Positions 17,885 to 26,848 of a stretch of 64,000 nt of DNA are shown piece after piece; positions within the stretch are counted from its first letter, which is position 1; the number at the start of each line of letters is the position of its first letter. Location of the stretch: NCBI GenBank assembly GCA_030065235.1, contig JASJDC010000011.1:62001-126000 (forward strand). The letters run 5' to 3'. The position numbers were made by a program, and so were the translations under genes. The notes beneath the pieces are model-generated. The model was not told where the DNA came from, searched no databases, and was given only the letters and a program-made list of their open reading frames with translations. Source of the DNA: Alphaproteobacteria bacterium (GTDB lineage Bacteria > Pseudomonadota > Alphaproteobacteria > UBA8366 > Aestuariispiraceae).

Positions 17885-18556
17885 TTAGGGGTGCAGCCGG
17901 ACCGAGACGCGCCGGTTTCGCGCCCGGTTTTCCGGGATCGGTTCCCCCAGAAGGTCCCGATTGGGCGCCTTCGGCTGGGTGTCCGCCAAGCCTGACGCCT
18001 CCATCCGGCCCGGTTCGATTCCAATCTCGACGAAATATCGCACCACGCGCGCGGCCCGCTGCGACGACAGTTCCCAATTAGAGGGAAATCGTTCCGTGCT
18101 GATCGGCGCATCGTCGGTATGGCCCTCGACATCGATCGAATAAATCTCATAGGGCGGTTCTGACATGTCGCGCATGACCCTTTTTAGCACCAGCTTGGCG
18201 GATTCGGTCAATTCAACCGATCCCGGCGCAAAGAATGATCCGCTCAGAAAATCGATAACAACGCCTTCGTCATCGAAACCGACCTGGATGTCGCCAGGCG
18301 GTAAATCCTTCTGACTATCGACAATCGCTTGCACCTTTCCGTGCAATGCAAATATAGGGCGTTCGGAATCGCCGCGACCGCCGATTACCTGCTCGATCCC
18401 CGCTTGCACCCGTTCAAAGGCGGGGAGCTCCACTTTTGAGAAGGAGATCAGCATGATGAAGAACGCCATCAGCAAGGTGATCGCGTCGGCGTAGGTGACC
18501 AGCCAATCGCTCTCGACCTCTTCAATGATATCCGCCTTGCGACGTCTCCGGGACAT
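17885..18556 (-). CDS. motB: MotB/PomB-type stator protein (OmpA C-terminal domain)
   Basis: The 223-residue protein has a short cytoplasmic arm and one membrane helix (TYADAITLLMAFFIMLISF) with the ion-binding Asp at 24. A periplasmic OmpA-like peptidoglycan-binding domain follows (IDVEGHTDDAPIS, NWELSSQRAARVV, NRRVSVRL). With MotA it forms the ion channel that turns the flagellum. The start is ATG 18556, because GAGGAGG lies just upstream. A GTG at 18571 falls inside that ribosome site. It lies directly after motA. Proton or sodium use cannot be decided here. Confidence 0.88.
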   Translation of the reverse strand: MSRRRRKADIIEEVESDWLVTYADAITLLMAFFIMLISFSKVELPAFERVQAGIEQVIGGRGDSERPIFALHGKVQAIVDSQKDLPPGDIQVGFDDEGVVIDFLSGSFFAPGSVELTESAKLVLKRVMRDMSEPPYEIYSIDVEGHTDDAPISTERFPSNWELSSQRAARVVRYFVEIGIEPGRMEASGLADTQPKAPNRDLLGEPIPENRARNRRVSVRLHP

Positions 18557-18579
18557 GCCGGACCTCCTCACTGCGCGCG

Positions 18580-19377
18580 CTAGCGCTCCCGCATCTGCTT
18601 GTCGATATCGAAACGGATCGCCGGGTCGAGATAGCTGTTCATGCGGTCCTGAATAAAACGCGGGTTCTTTCGATCCGCCAGCATCGAAAGGCCTTCAGCC
18701 AATAATTCATGCCGAAAATGCTCGATCTGGAACCTTTGCGTCATCTTGTTGGCTGCGGGCACGAACACCATGCGCGCCATGATCACGCCATAAAGCGTCG
18801 TGTTCAGTGCGACGGCCAATCCTTTGCCCAATTGTGACGGGTTCTCGCCCATATCGTCCAGCATGATGATCAACCCGACCAAAGTGCCGATCATCCCAAA
18901 GGCCGGGGCGGTCCCCGCCATACGGCGACAGATGTTCGCCGGCGCCATGTCGCGTTCAAAGGTCGAATGGGCCACGCTCAATAGATTCGACCGAACTTCT
19001 TGGCCTTTGTAGCCGCTAAGCACCAATTCAAGACCGAAACTGAGAAATGGATCGCTCGCGAGCTTGCGGGCTTCGGCGTCTAGAGCGATCACCCCATTCT
19101 GTTGCGCCATATAGGCCCAGCGTATGATCCGCCCGACTTCCTGGTTCAAGACGCTGCGGCCATGACGCTGAACGGAAAAGGTGGAGATTATTCCGCGAAA
19201 CGCGAGCAGCACGTAACGCGCCTCCTGCCCCAAGAAGGTCGCGCTGAAGGTTCCGCCGACCACCATGACCAGACTGGAGACGCTGACGAAGATCAGATAA
19301 TTGTTCGTACTCATCATGATCGCGCCGACGAACAAGGACAGGCACAGCACGAAAGCGATGAAAGTATTGATCGACAT
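18580..19377 (-). CDS. motA: MotA/PomA-type flagellar stator protein
   Basis: The 265-residue membrane protein has about four membrane segments: two near the start (FIAFVLCLSLFVGAIMM, YLIFVSVSSLVMVVGG) and two later (PAFGMIGTLVGLIIML, ALNTTLYGVIMARMVFVP). A cytoplasmic loop separates the pairs. This is the MotA/PomA pattern. It forms the ion channel with MotB, whose gene follows 23 bp later. No other flagellar genes are in the window, so the stator pair is encoded apart from the main flagellar cluster, which is common in alphaproteobacteria. Confidence 0.9.
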   Translation of the reverse strand: MSINTFIAFVLCLSLFVGAIMMSTNNYLIFVSVSSLVMVVGGTFSATFLGQEARYVLLAFRGIISTFSVQRHGRSVLNQEVGRIIRWAYMAQQNGVIALDAEARKLASDPFLSFGLELVLSGYKGQEVRSNLLSVAHSTFERDMAPANICRRMAGTAPAFGMIGTLVGLIIMLDDMGENPSQLGKGLAVALNTTLYGVIMARMVFVPAANKMTQRFQIEHFRHELLAEGLSMLADRKNPRFIQDRMNSYLDPAIRFDIDKQMRER

Positions 19378-19638
19378 ACAGTCTCAGACCCAATTTCGAC
19401 ACGGCGCTCCGCCGTTCCGCTTCATGGCCGCACGGCGTCTCAGAATAGCACGCGCCACGCCTAAAGCGCGCGCCCGGCGAAACAGACATAGGTCTTATCA
19501 CAGAAACATCACGGTCTATCCGGTTTTTTGGCGAATGCCTCCTATTGGCGAACGCGCCTCTGCATCAGCACCGACCGTCTCGCTATCCGTCATCGCGAAG
19601 GGCCAAAATCCAAAAACTGTGAAAAGAGTCGGATAGGC

Positions 19639-21075
19639 ATGAAAAAGGGACCATCCTTTCGGGTGACGATTGAATCGCTTGGCGCCCGGGGAGACGGAAT
19701 CGCGACACCGCCCGAAGCTGCGTCCGAGGCGGAACCCGATGGCTCGCGCGGTCGCGGCCGACAGCTCTTCGTGCCCTTCGCTCTTCCGGGCGAGGCTTAT
19801 GACGTCGCCGCAGTCGAACGCAAGGGAAGCGCTGAATGGGCGATCGACGCGTCCAGAATCACAGTCGCGCCTGAACGGGTGACGCCCCCGTGCCCGCATT
19901 TCGGGGTCTGCGGCGGCTGCGCAATCCAGCATATGAACCGGGACGCGGCGGCCGCGTTCAAAGCGGACTTGCTGCGCAAAGCCATCGCGCGCGCCGGCTT
20001 CGATCCCGCGCTCGTGCGGCCGACGCTCTGCGTCCCGCCGGGACGGCGACGGCGCGCGAAGTTCAGCTATCGACGCACCGAACGCGGCTGGATCGTCGGT
20101 TTTACGCAACGCGCATCGCATCGCCTTGTGGATATCAAGTCCTGCCCGGTTCTCACCCCGGCCTTGCAGGCGGCGCCCGTCTTGTTGCGCGATCTTCTGG
20201 CGCGAGCGCCGGAATGCGGTCCTGGCGGCGAGGCGCAGGTCACCGACACCGCGGCCGGTCTGGACATCACGTTGTCGCCTGGCGTCGGATCCGGCGTGCC
20301 CAAAAGCGGCGGCGCCGCCGCAAACCCTCGCCGCGGTCGCACCCGCAAAAGCGGAGCCAAGCCAGATACCCCGCGTCATAGCCGATCAGGAGACCTTTCC
20401 ATCGAGACGCGGGAGGCGATCGCCGACTGGGCGGAACGTAATCTCGTCGCCCGGGTCAATCTGGCGACCGGCGGCGGGATCGAACCGGTTGCAGCGCGAC
20501 GTTCGGTACATGTTTCGGTTGCTGGCCGACTCGTCGATCTGCCGGCCGCGAGTTTTTTGCAGCCTTCTGTTGAAGGAGCGGCGATCCTGGCTGACTGTGT
20601 TCTCGACGGATTGGCGTCGGTCCATGCAGGGCCTGTCGGTCGCGCGGCGGATTTGTTTTGCGGCGGCGGCGCGCTGACCATACCCCTGGCCGGCGTCGCT
20701 CGAAGCGTGCATGCGGTCGACCTGGAAGGGCCGGCGATCGACGCCTTGAACCGTGCGCTACAGGGTCCCGGCCTGGCGCCGCTGCCGATCACCACGGAAC
20801 GGCGCGATCTGTTCCGCCAGCCGCTGGAAGCGACGGAACTCGCCAAGTTCGATGCGGTCGTTTTTGACCCGCCTCGCGCCGGGGCCGAGGCGCAGGCGCG
20901 TCAGCTCGCACACAGCGCCGTCGCCACGGTGATCGCGGTTTCCTGCAATCCCGCCACGCTGGCGCGTGACCTGCGGACCCTAGCGGCGGGCGGTTACCGA
21001 TTGGCGTCGGCCACGCCGGTGGATCAGTTCACCTGGTCCGCGCATGTCGAGGCCGTGGCGGTCCTGCATCGCTAG
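19639..21075 (+). CDS. 23S rRNA (uracil-C5)-methyltransferase, RlmD/RumA family
   Basis: The 478-residue enzyme begins with a TRAM-like domain (FRVTIESLGARGDGI). The iron-sulfur cysteines follow in CPHFGVCGGC and in SCPVL near residue 175. The SAM-binding motif is DLFCGGGALTIPLA. The catalytic end is FDPPRAGAEAQ and SCNPATLARDL, with the nucleophilic cysteine in SCNP. It methylates a uracil in rRNA (U1939 for RlmD, though RlmC-like use is possible). I start at ATG 19639, preceded by GGATAGG, rather than further upstream. A low-complexity stretch near residues 250-290 looks like an insertion. Confidence 0.9.
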   Translation: MKKGPSFRVTIESLGARGDGIATPPEAASEAEPDGSRGRGRQLFVPFALPGEAYDVAAVERKGSAEWAIDASRITVAPERVTPPCPHFGVCGGCAIQHMNRDAAAAFKADLLRKAIARAGFDPALVRPTLCVPPGRRRRAKFSYRRTERGWIVGFTQRASHRLVDIKSCPVLTPALQAAPVLLRDLLARAPECGPGGEAQVTDTAAGLDITLSPGVGSGVPKSGGAAANPRRGRTRKSGAKPDTPRHSRSGDLSIETREAIADWAERNLVARVNLATGGGIEPVAARRSVHVSVAGRLVDLPAASFLQPSVEGAAILADCVLDGLASVHAGPVGRAADLFCGGGALTIPLAGVARSVHAVDLEGPAIDALNRALQGPGLAPLPITTERRDLFRQPLEATELAKFDAVVFDPPRAGAEAQARQLAHSAVATVIAVSCNPATLARDLRTLAAGGYRLASATPVDQFTWSAHVEAVAVLHR

Positions 21076-22451
21076 GCGGCCGGCGCCTTCGCCGTCTGGA
21101 CTTTGGGCTGGGCGCTGCGCAGCAAACCGGGATAGCCGACCCACAACGTCACGCCGCGCATCGCCATGAACAGCATCAGAGCCGCCCAGAGACCATGATT
21201 GCCGAACCCCTCGGCCAGCGCCCAGGCCGCGCCAAGATAGAGACCGGTCGAGACCAACATGGCGTTTCGGATCGCCGCGGTCCGTGTGGCCCCGAGAAAG
21301 ACGCCGTCGAAGATATAACACCAAGCCCCGACGACCGGCATGATCGCGGCCCAGAGCAAATAGTCCCGCGCCGCTTCCCGGACATCGGCGACAGTGGTTA
21401 AGCCGTCGATGATGGCGGGTCCGGCCAATAGGAACACCCCGGTCGACAGCGCCGCTGTCGCCCCCGCCCATAGAAACGCCTCGCGGACGGCGCGGGACAC
21501 CGCCGCGCGATTTCGGCGCCCGATCTGTTTGCCGACCAGAGCTTCCGCCGCATGGGCGAACCCGTCCAAACCATGCGCGGCCAGCATGATGAAATTGTTC
21601 AGCACCGCGTTGGCGGCGAGGATCACATCGCCGAACGCAGCGCCTTTCGCCGTGAAATAAGCGAAGGCGGTGATCAGGCACAAAGTGCGGATGAAAATAT
21701 CGAAATTCACGGCGAAAAAGCGCTTGAAAGCCGCAAGATCGAACACGGCGTGGCGCGGCGTGCGGGCTCCGCCCATCGACACCAGCCGACGGCGGATCAG
21801 CCATATCCCAACCAACGCGCCCGTCCACTCGGCCACAGCCGTCGCCGCCGCGACGCCGGGCACGCCCCAATCAAGCCCCAAGACGAACCAGATATTCAGG
21901 ACGATATTCACTCCATTGGTCAGTAATTGCAGAAACAGCGGCGTTTTCGAATCCTGCAGCCCCAAGAACCAGCCGAGAATCACGTAGCTCAATAGGGCGG
22001 CTGGCGCGCCGGCGATACGGAACTGGATATAGTCGGCCCCGAGCGACTCGACCGCCGCGCTCGCGTCAATGATGGAGAAGGCCAAAACGATCGCCGGCCC
22101 ATGCAACGCCAACACAATCAACGACAAGCCGATGGCTACCGCTCCGGCGCGATAGAGCACCGATTTCACTTCCGGCCAGTTTTCGCCGCCCAACGCCTGC
22201 GCCGCCAACCCGGTCGTGCTCATGCGCAGAAAGCCGAACCCCCAATAGATGTAGGATAGGACCAGTGCACCGACGGCGACTGCGCCCAAATATTCAGGCC
22301 CCGGCAAACGACCCACCACCGCGGTGTCGACAATGCCGAGCAATGGGACCGACAGGTTCGAGATGATGATCGGGGCCGCGAGCCGCCACACGGAATCCCC
22401 GCGTCCAGATGAGGCCGGCTTCGGATCCTGTTTGTCGGCGGCGGTGCTCAC
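21072..22451 (-). CDS. MATE family efflux transporter (DinF-like)
   Basis: The 459-residue hydrophobic protein has about 12 membrane segments in two repeated halves. It starts VWRLAAPIIISNLSVPLLGIVDTAVVGRLPGPEYLGAVAVG, typical of MATE exporters of the DinF branch. The start is GTG 22451. Such proteins use sodium or proton gradients to expel drugs or metabolites from the cytosol. The gene converges on the rRNA methyltransferase, with a 4-bp overlap of ends. The substrate is unknown. Confidence 0.92.
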   Translation of the reverse strand: MSTAADKQDPKPASSGRGDSVWRLAAPIIISNLSVPLLGIVDTAVVGRLPGPEYLGAVAVGALVLSYIYWGFGFLRMSTTGLAAQALGGENWPEVKSVLYRAGAVAIGLSLIVLALHGPAIVLAFSIIDASAAVESLGADYIQFRIAGAPAALLSYVILGWFLGLQDSKTPLFLQLLTNGVNIVLNIWFVLGLDWGVPGVAAATAVAEWTGALVGIWLIRRRLVSMGGARTPRHAVFDLAAFKRFFAVNFDIFIRTLCLITAFAYFTAKGAAFGDVILAANAVLNNFIMLAAHGLDGFAHAAEALVGKQIGRRNRAAVSRAVREAFLWAGATAALSTGVFLLAGPAIIDGLTTVADVREAARDYLLWAAIMPVVGAWCYIFDGVFLGATRTAAIRNAMLVSTGLYLGAAWALAEGFGNHGLWAALMLFMAMRGVTLWVGYPGLLRSAQPKVQTAKAPAA

Positions 22452-22559
22452 ACTTATATTTCCGAAGCGATTTCAAAGGGTTGATCGGCCAGCAGAGAAA
22501 CACGAAACTAGAGTGGCGCCGGCGCGCGTAAAGGCCCGTGATAAGAGGCTCAGTCCGCC

Positions 22560-22865
22560 TTACATTTCCGGCTGAAAGCCCGGCAGACGGCGGCGCATAA
22601 GGGCCGGTTGCGCCGGGTCGATCCCCGCACTATCGCAAAAGGCGACCAAGAGCGCTTCGTCGCCGAGCAGATAATCCAACAGACCGCCGAGAAACCCGCC
22701 ATCGTCGAGCCGGGCGCGAATCTCGGCGGGTCCGACGCCGGTCACCGCCAGGAACCGCCCCAGCCGATCAGCATCTTCGGTCAAATAGACCAGAAAGGCG
22801 CGCGCCAGATCGGCCGCTTCCTCGGTCCCACCCGATCGCAGTGGATTGTCATCGTTCGACGTCAT
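22560..22865 (-). CDS. DUF3572 family protein
   Basis: This 101-residue acidic, helical protein matches DUF3572 (AFLVYLTEDADRLGRFLAVTGVGPAEIR, LLDYLLGDEALLVAFC). The family is largely confined to alphaproteobacteria and has no assigned function. The gene diverges from gabD with 100 bp between starts and lies about 108 bp upstream of the MATE gene on the same strand. Confidence 0.85.
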   Translation of the reverse strand: MTSNDDNPLRSGGTEEAADLARAFLVYLTEDADRLGRFLAVTGVGPAEIRARLDDGGFLGGLLDYLLGDEALLVAFCDSAGIDPAQPALMRRRLPGFQPEM

Positions 22866-22965
22866 TCAATCTTCCCCTTCAGATCCAATAGCATCAATCC
22901 GCATGGGCTTGGCAAGGGCCGCGCCGCGCAGCACACTTCACGCCGCACTGGGAGGACCAAAGATC

Positions 22966-24471
22966 ATGCCGACTATGCATGCCGAAACGGCTTTGGCCGA
23001 TCACTTGAACGACCCGTCACTGCTGAAATTCCAGGCCTATATCGACGGCGCCTGGACCGACGCGGCGAATGGCGCGACCTATGCCGTGACCGATCCGGCG
23101 ACCGGCGCCGAGATCGCGCGGGTGGCCAGATGCAACAGGGCCGAGACCACGCGCGCCATCGAGGCGGGCGAAGCCGCGCGCGGCGCCTGGTCGGCCAAGA
23201 CCGGCAAGGAGCGCGCGGCGGTCATGCGCCGCTGGTCAGACCTGATGCTGGAGAACGCCGACGATCTCGCCCGCATCATGACGGTTGAACAAGGCAAGCC
23301 CCTGGCCGAGGCGAAGGGCGAAGTGGCGTACGCCGCCTCCTTCCTGGAATGGTTCGGCGAAGAAGCGAAACGCGCCTATGGCGATACGATCCCGCAACAC
23401 CGGCCGGACAGCCGGCTGCTGATCGTCAAACAGCCGATCGGCGTCACAGGCGGCATCACCCCCTGGAATTTCCCGGCGGCCATGATCACACGCAAGGCGG
23501 CGCCGGCCATCGCGGCCGGCTGTGCGATGATCGTCAAACCGGCGGAGGCCACCCCGCTGTCGGCGCTGGCGCTGGCGGAATTGGCCGAGCGCGCCGGCCT
23601 GCCCGCGGGCATCCTGAGCATCGTGCCGGGCGACCGAGACGACGCGCCGGATATCGGCGGAGAGCTCACGACCCATCCGCTGGTGCGCAAGATCGGCTTC
23701 ACTGGCTCGACGGCTGTCGGCAAGAAGCTGATGGCGCAGGCCGCCGGCACGGTGAAGAAGGTCAGCTTGGAGCTTGGCGGCAACGCGCCCTTCATCGTCT
23801 TCGACGACGCCGACCTGGACGCCGCGATCGAAGGGACCTTGATCTCGAAATACCGTAACGCCGGTCAGACCTGCGTCTGCGCCAACCGGATTTTCGTGCA
23901 GGACGGGATCTATGGCGCCTATATCGACAAGCTGTCGAAGGCGGTCGCCGGCATGACCGTCGGAAACGGCCTGGATGAAGGAGTCAGCATCGGACCGCTG
24001 ATCAACGATCAGGCGATCAGCAAGGTGGATCGGCTGGTCGCGTCGGCTAAGAACGCAGGCGCCAAAGCGGTCGTCGGCGGCGATCCGTCAGAGCTGGGCG
24101 GGACCTTTTACACCCCCTCGATCCTGACCGACGTCACCGTCGACATGGATATCGCGAATGAAGAAATTTTCGGCCCGGTCGCCGGGATCATCCGGTTCAA
24201 AGACGACGCGGATGCGGTGCGGATGGCGAATGATACGCCCTTCGGTCTGGCCGCTTATTTCTACAGCCGCGACAGCGCCCGCACCTGGCTAGTCTCCGAA
24301 GCTTTGGAATACGGCATGGTCGGCGTGAATTCGGGCCTGATCTCGACCGAGGTTGCGCCCTTCGGCGGGGTCAAAGAGAGCGGGATCGGCCGCGAGGGCT
24401 CCAGCTATGGCATGGATGAGTGGATGGAGGTGAAGTACATTTGCGTCGGCGGCGTTCACTCGTCACAATGA
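22966..24471 (+). CDS. gabD: NAD(P)-dependent succinate-semialdehyde dehydrogenase
   Basis: The 501-residue aldehyde dehydrogenase has the general base in LELGGNAPF (Glu269) and the catalytic cysteine in GQTCVCANR (Cys303). GVTGGITPWNFPAAM and FTGSTAVGKKLM form the cofactor site. The double cysteine CVC and the overall order fit the GabD branch, which oxidises succinate semialdehyde to succinate in the GABA shunt. I chose ATG 22966, with GGGAGGA 10 bp upstream, over the longer frame from 22846 that overlaps the neighbouring divergent gene. A related semialdehyde could be the true substrate. Confidence 0.92.
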   Translation: MPTMHAETALADHLNDPSLLKFQAYIDGAWTDAANGATYAVTDPATGAEIARVARCNRAETTRAIEAGEAARGAWSAKTGKERAAVMRRWSDLMLENADDLARIMTVEQGKPLAEAKGEVAYAASFLEWFGEEAKRAYGDTIPQHRPDSRLLIVKQPIGVTGGITPWNFPAAMITRKAAPAIAAGCAMIVKPAEATPLSALALAELAERAGLPAGILSIVPGDRDDAPDIGGELTTHPLVRKIGFTGSTAVGKKLMAQAAGTVKKVSLELGGNAPFIVFDDADLDAAIEGTLISKYRNAGQTCVCANRIFVQDGIYGAYIDKLSKAVAGMTVGNGLDEGVSIGPLINDQAISKVDRLVASAKNAGAKAVVGGDPSELGGTFYTPSILTDVTVDMDIANEEIFGPVAGIIRFKDDADAVRMANDTPFGLAAYFYSRDSARTWLVSEALEYGMVGVNSGLISTEVAPFGGVKESGIGREGSSYGMDEWMEVKYICVGGVHSSQ

Positions 24472-24519
24472 CGGCCGCGGCTTGCCGCGCAGCTCGTGTA
24501 ACCACCACGACGGCGACGC

Positions 24520-25179
24520 ATGGCGATATACAGTTTCCGCATGTTTCAGGATCGGATCGCGCCCGGCGTCACGGCGCATTATCCGAGCGCCTGCACACGC
24601 GTGATATTTTGCCGTTGGGGCGGCGCGCAGATCAGCGGCCATCCGACTGAACTGGTCTGCGATGGCGCGGTCTTGGATGACGGGCCGCTTTCGATCACCG
24701 GATCCATCGACGGGGCTCAGATTTGGCGCTTTGAATTGAAGCCTGTCGAGGAGAACGCCGAGGACGCGCCGCCGCAGAACCTGGTCGACAACCGATTGGC
24801 GGCGAAGGCCGAACTGGAGTTGGACAGCCCGCACGGCTATCTGATCCGCTGCGACGCGGTGAATTTCCCCTTGGGCTGCGAGATCTACACCCACACCCAT
24901 GGCGGCGCCGGGATTCGCTGTATCCGAAGCGGGTCGCTGGCTCTGACGATCGACGGGCGCGGCCACGATTTCGGGCCCGGTGACGCTTGGTTCGAGACCG
25001 GGTCCGAACCGGTTAGCGGATCGGCGTCAAAGACTAAGATGACGGGTTTCGTCCGCGTCATGGTTCTGCCGCGCACTCTTCTCGGCAAGAGCTCGATCAC
25101 CTATGTCCGCGAAGAGGATTGGGAGAAGCCGAAGCGCCAGACCTATAAGACCTATATCGATTCCTTTATCGACCTGTGA
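24520..25179 (+). CDS. Cupin-domain protein
   Basis: This 219-residue protein has a cupin motif in its second half: IYTHTHGGAGIRCIRSGSLALTIDG, then PGDAWFETG. This gives two His of a probable metal site but no typical Glu. The N-terminal half (FRMFQDRIAPGVTAH, CRWGGAQI) may be a second, degenerate barrel. No signal peptide is visible. It follows gabD by 48 bp on the same strand and may be transcribed with it. The catalytic or sensory role is not known. Confidence 0.72.
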   Translation: MAIYSFRMFQDRIAPGVTAHYPSACTRVIFCRWGGAQISGHPTELVCDGAVLDDGPLSITGSIDGAQIWRFELKPVEENAEDAPPQNLVDNRLAAKAELELDSPHGYLIRCDAVNFPLGCEIYTHTHGGAGIRCIRSGSLALTIDGRGHDFGPGDAWFETGSEPVSGSASKTKMTGFVRVMVLPRTLLGKSSITYVREEDWEKPKRQTYKTYIDSFIDL

Positions 25180-25189
25180 GTGCAGTTTA

Positions 25190-25561
25190 TTGAGTCGTCG
25201 CCATCGTCTGCACTTAAAGGGCGGCGATCAACGCCCACGCTACAAACCGAGTGTCGAACCGTTACGCGACGACGGCACGCGCGGGCCCTGCCCGATTTGT
25301 GGGCGTCCCCTGGTCGATGGCCCATCGATCGACCGGCATCACTGGACGCCGCGCAGCCAAGGCGGCAAGGACTGGTCCTACATCCATCGGATCTGCCACA
25401 AAAAGATCCATTCGCTTTATTCGGCGAAGGAACTCGCGCGCCGCTATGCGCGGCCGGAAGACCTGCTCGCCTTGCCCGAAATGGCCGATTTCGTCCGCTG
25501 GGTCGTCAAGCAGCCGCCGGAATATATCGGTCGCCATGCGAAGCCGTCGATGAGGCGGTAA
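25190..25561 (+). CDS. HNH-family nuclease-like protein
   Basis: This is a 123-residue protein read from TTG 25190. No ATG is available except one at 25103, inside the cupin gene. It has a zinc-finger-linked HNH motif: CPICG (Cys34, Cys37), DRHHWTPRSQGG (His50, His51) and HRICHKKIH (His66, Cys69, His70, His74). HNH proteins nick or cut DNA or RNA. This small type stands alone and has no clear partner. The gene starts 11 bp after the cupin stop and converges on a small hypothetical gene. Its role could be housekeeping repair or a domesticated nuclease. Confidence 0.75.
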   Translation: MSRRHRLHLKGGDQRPRYKPSVEPLRDDGTRGPCPICGRPLVDGPSIDRHHWTPRSQGGKDWSYIHRICHKKIHSLYSAKELARRYARPEDLLALPEMADFVRWVVKQPPEYIGRHAKPSMRR

Positions 25562-25568
25562 CGCGTCT

Positions 25569-25877
25569 TCAAAACGACCTGTTGAGCATCTCCCCGACGA
25601 TTTCCCGCCATTCCGCCTCCAGCGCGCCGGTATGGCCCGCGCGATCGGCCAGGCGATACCAATATCCGGCGTTCGCCAGATCGCCCTCGACCCGGTGCAG
25701 ATAGGCATGCACCCAGGCGCCGTCTCGGGCGCCGTCCGGCGTCTTTTCTTGCTGGGCCAACGCGTGCGCCTGATCCCAGTCGCCTGACCGCGCCCACCAC
25801 AAGGCGCGCAGCGCCAGCGGCAGACCGGCGGGCTCACGCCCGGCCGCGATCGAAGCCTCGAACTCTTCCACGGTCAT
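25569..25877 (-). CDS. Conserved hypothetical protein, TPR-like helical
   Basis: I do not recognise a named family for this 102-residue protein. It is helical and rich in Ala, Trp and Glu. Repeated helix pairs (LALRALWWARSGDWDQAHALAQ, AYLHRVEGDLANAGYWYRLADRAG) resemble one or two TPR or Sel1-like units. It has no signal peptide. It converges on the HNH gene, and its start faces the methyltransferase gene about 115 bp away. Confidence 0.72.
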   Translation of the reverse strand: MTVEEFEASIAAGREPAGLPLALRALWWARSGDWDQAHALAQQEKTPDGARDGAWVHAYLHRVEGDLANAGYWYRLADRAGHTGALEAEWREIVGEMLNRSF

Positions 25878-25992
25878 TGAGCCCCTCTCCCTTCATGTTC
25901 GTCGGTTCGCCGCCTTGCCCGCGTTCGGCTGGCGCTGTTTAACCACCGTGAAAACGCGCCGCCCAGCGCGGGAGGCTATTGGAGAGCATACC

Positions 25993-26814
25993 ATGCAGAA
26001 ATACATTGAGGCCAATCGGCGCTGGTGGAACGAGGCGACCGGGATTCATCTGGAGAACCGGACCGGCTTCTATGGAACGGAGCGTTTTCGGGCGGGCGCC
26101 GATATTCTGGGTCCGATCGAATCGCGCGAGATCGGCGACGTGTCGGGGCAGAGTCTGATCCACCTACAATGCCATTTCGGGTTGGACACCCTGTCCCTGG
26201 CGCGCCGGGGCGCAGATGTGGTTGGTGTGGATTTCTCGGCGGCGGCGATCTCGGCGGCGCGCGCGCTGTCCGAGGAGACGGGCGTCGCGGGCGAGTTCAT
26301 CGAGTCCGACCTCTATGCAGCGCCAAGCCATCCCGATCTGCAAGAACGCCAGTTCGATCGGGCCTATGTCACCTGGGGCGCCATCAATTGGTTGCCGGAT
26401 ATCGCCGGCTGGGCCGAGGTCGTCGGCTATTTTCTGAAACCCGGCGGCCGCCTCTATCTGTTGGAAACGCATCCGGCGGCCATGATGCTGGAAGAAGACG
26501 CCGAGGGCGCGCTCGCGCCGACCTATCCCTATTTCCAAAGCGCCGAGCCGCTGCTGTTCGACGCGGGGAAGACCTATACAGGCGACGACCGGGTCATGAA
26601 GAACAGTAAATCATACGAATGGAATCACCCGCTCTCCTCGATCTTTTCCGGTCTGCGCGCGGCAGGCATGTCGGTCGAATGGCTGCATGAATTTGACGCG
26701 CTGCCCTATCGGTTGTTCCCGTCGCTGCGCGAAAAGGGGGAAGGCATGTACACTTTGCCTGACGGCGCGCCGACGATCCCGCTGAGTTTCTCGATCAGCG
26801 CGATCAAACAATGA
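25993..26814 (+). CDS. Class I SAM-dependent methyltransferase
   Basis: This 273-residue methyltransferase has motif I as HLQCHFGLDTLSLARRGADVVGVDFS near 55-80 and an acidic end of strand 2 in GVDFS. PGGRLYLLETHPAAMML near 150 forms motif III. The atypical motif I (CHFGLDT) marks the group annotated as class I methyltransferases acting on small molecules. I start at ATG 25993, with GGAGAG upstream, not at the longer frame from 25915. It converges on sppA. The substrate is unknown. Confidence 0.85.
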   Translation: MQKYIEANRRWWNEATGIHLENRTGFYGTERFRAGADILGPIESREIGDVSGQSLIHLQCHFGLDTLSLARRGADVVGVDFSAAAISAARALSEETGVAGEFIESDLYAAPSHPDLQERQFDRAYVTWGAINWLPDIAGWAEVVGYFLKPGGRLYLLETHPAAMMLEEDAEGALAPTYPYFQSAEPLLFDAGKTYTGDDRVMKNSKSYEWNHPLSSIFSGLRAAGMSVEWLHEFDALPYRLFPSLREKGEGMYTLPDGAPTIPLSFSISAIKQ

Positions 26815-26848
26815 GCGGTCCGCAGCGAATGACGCCGGGCAACGGCGA

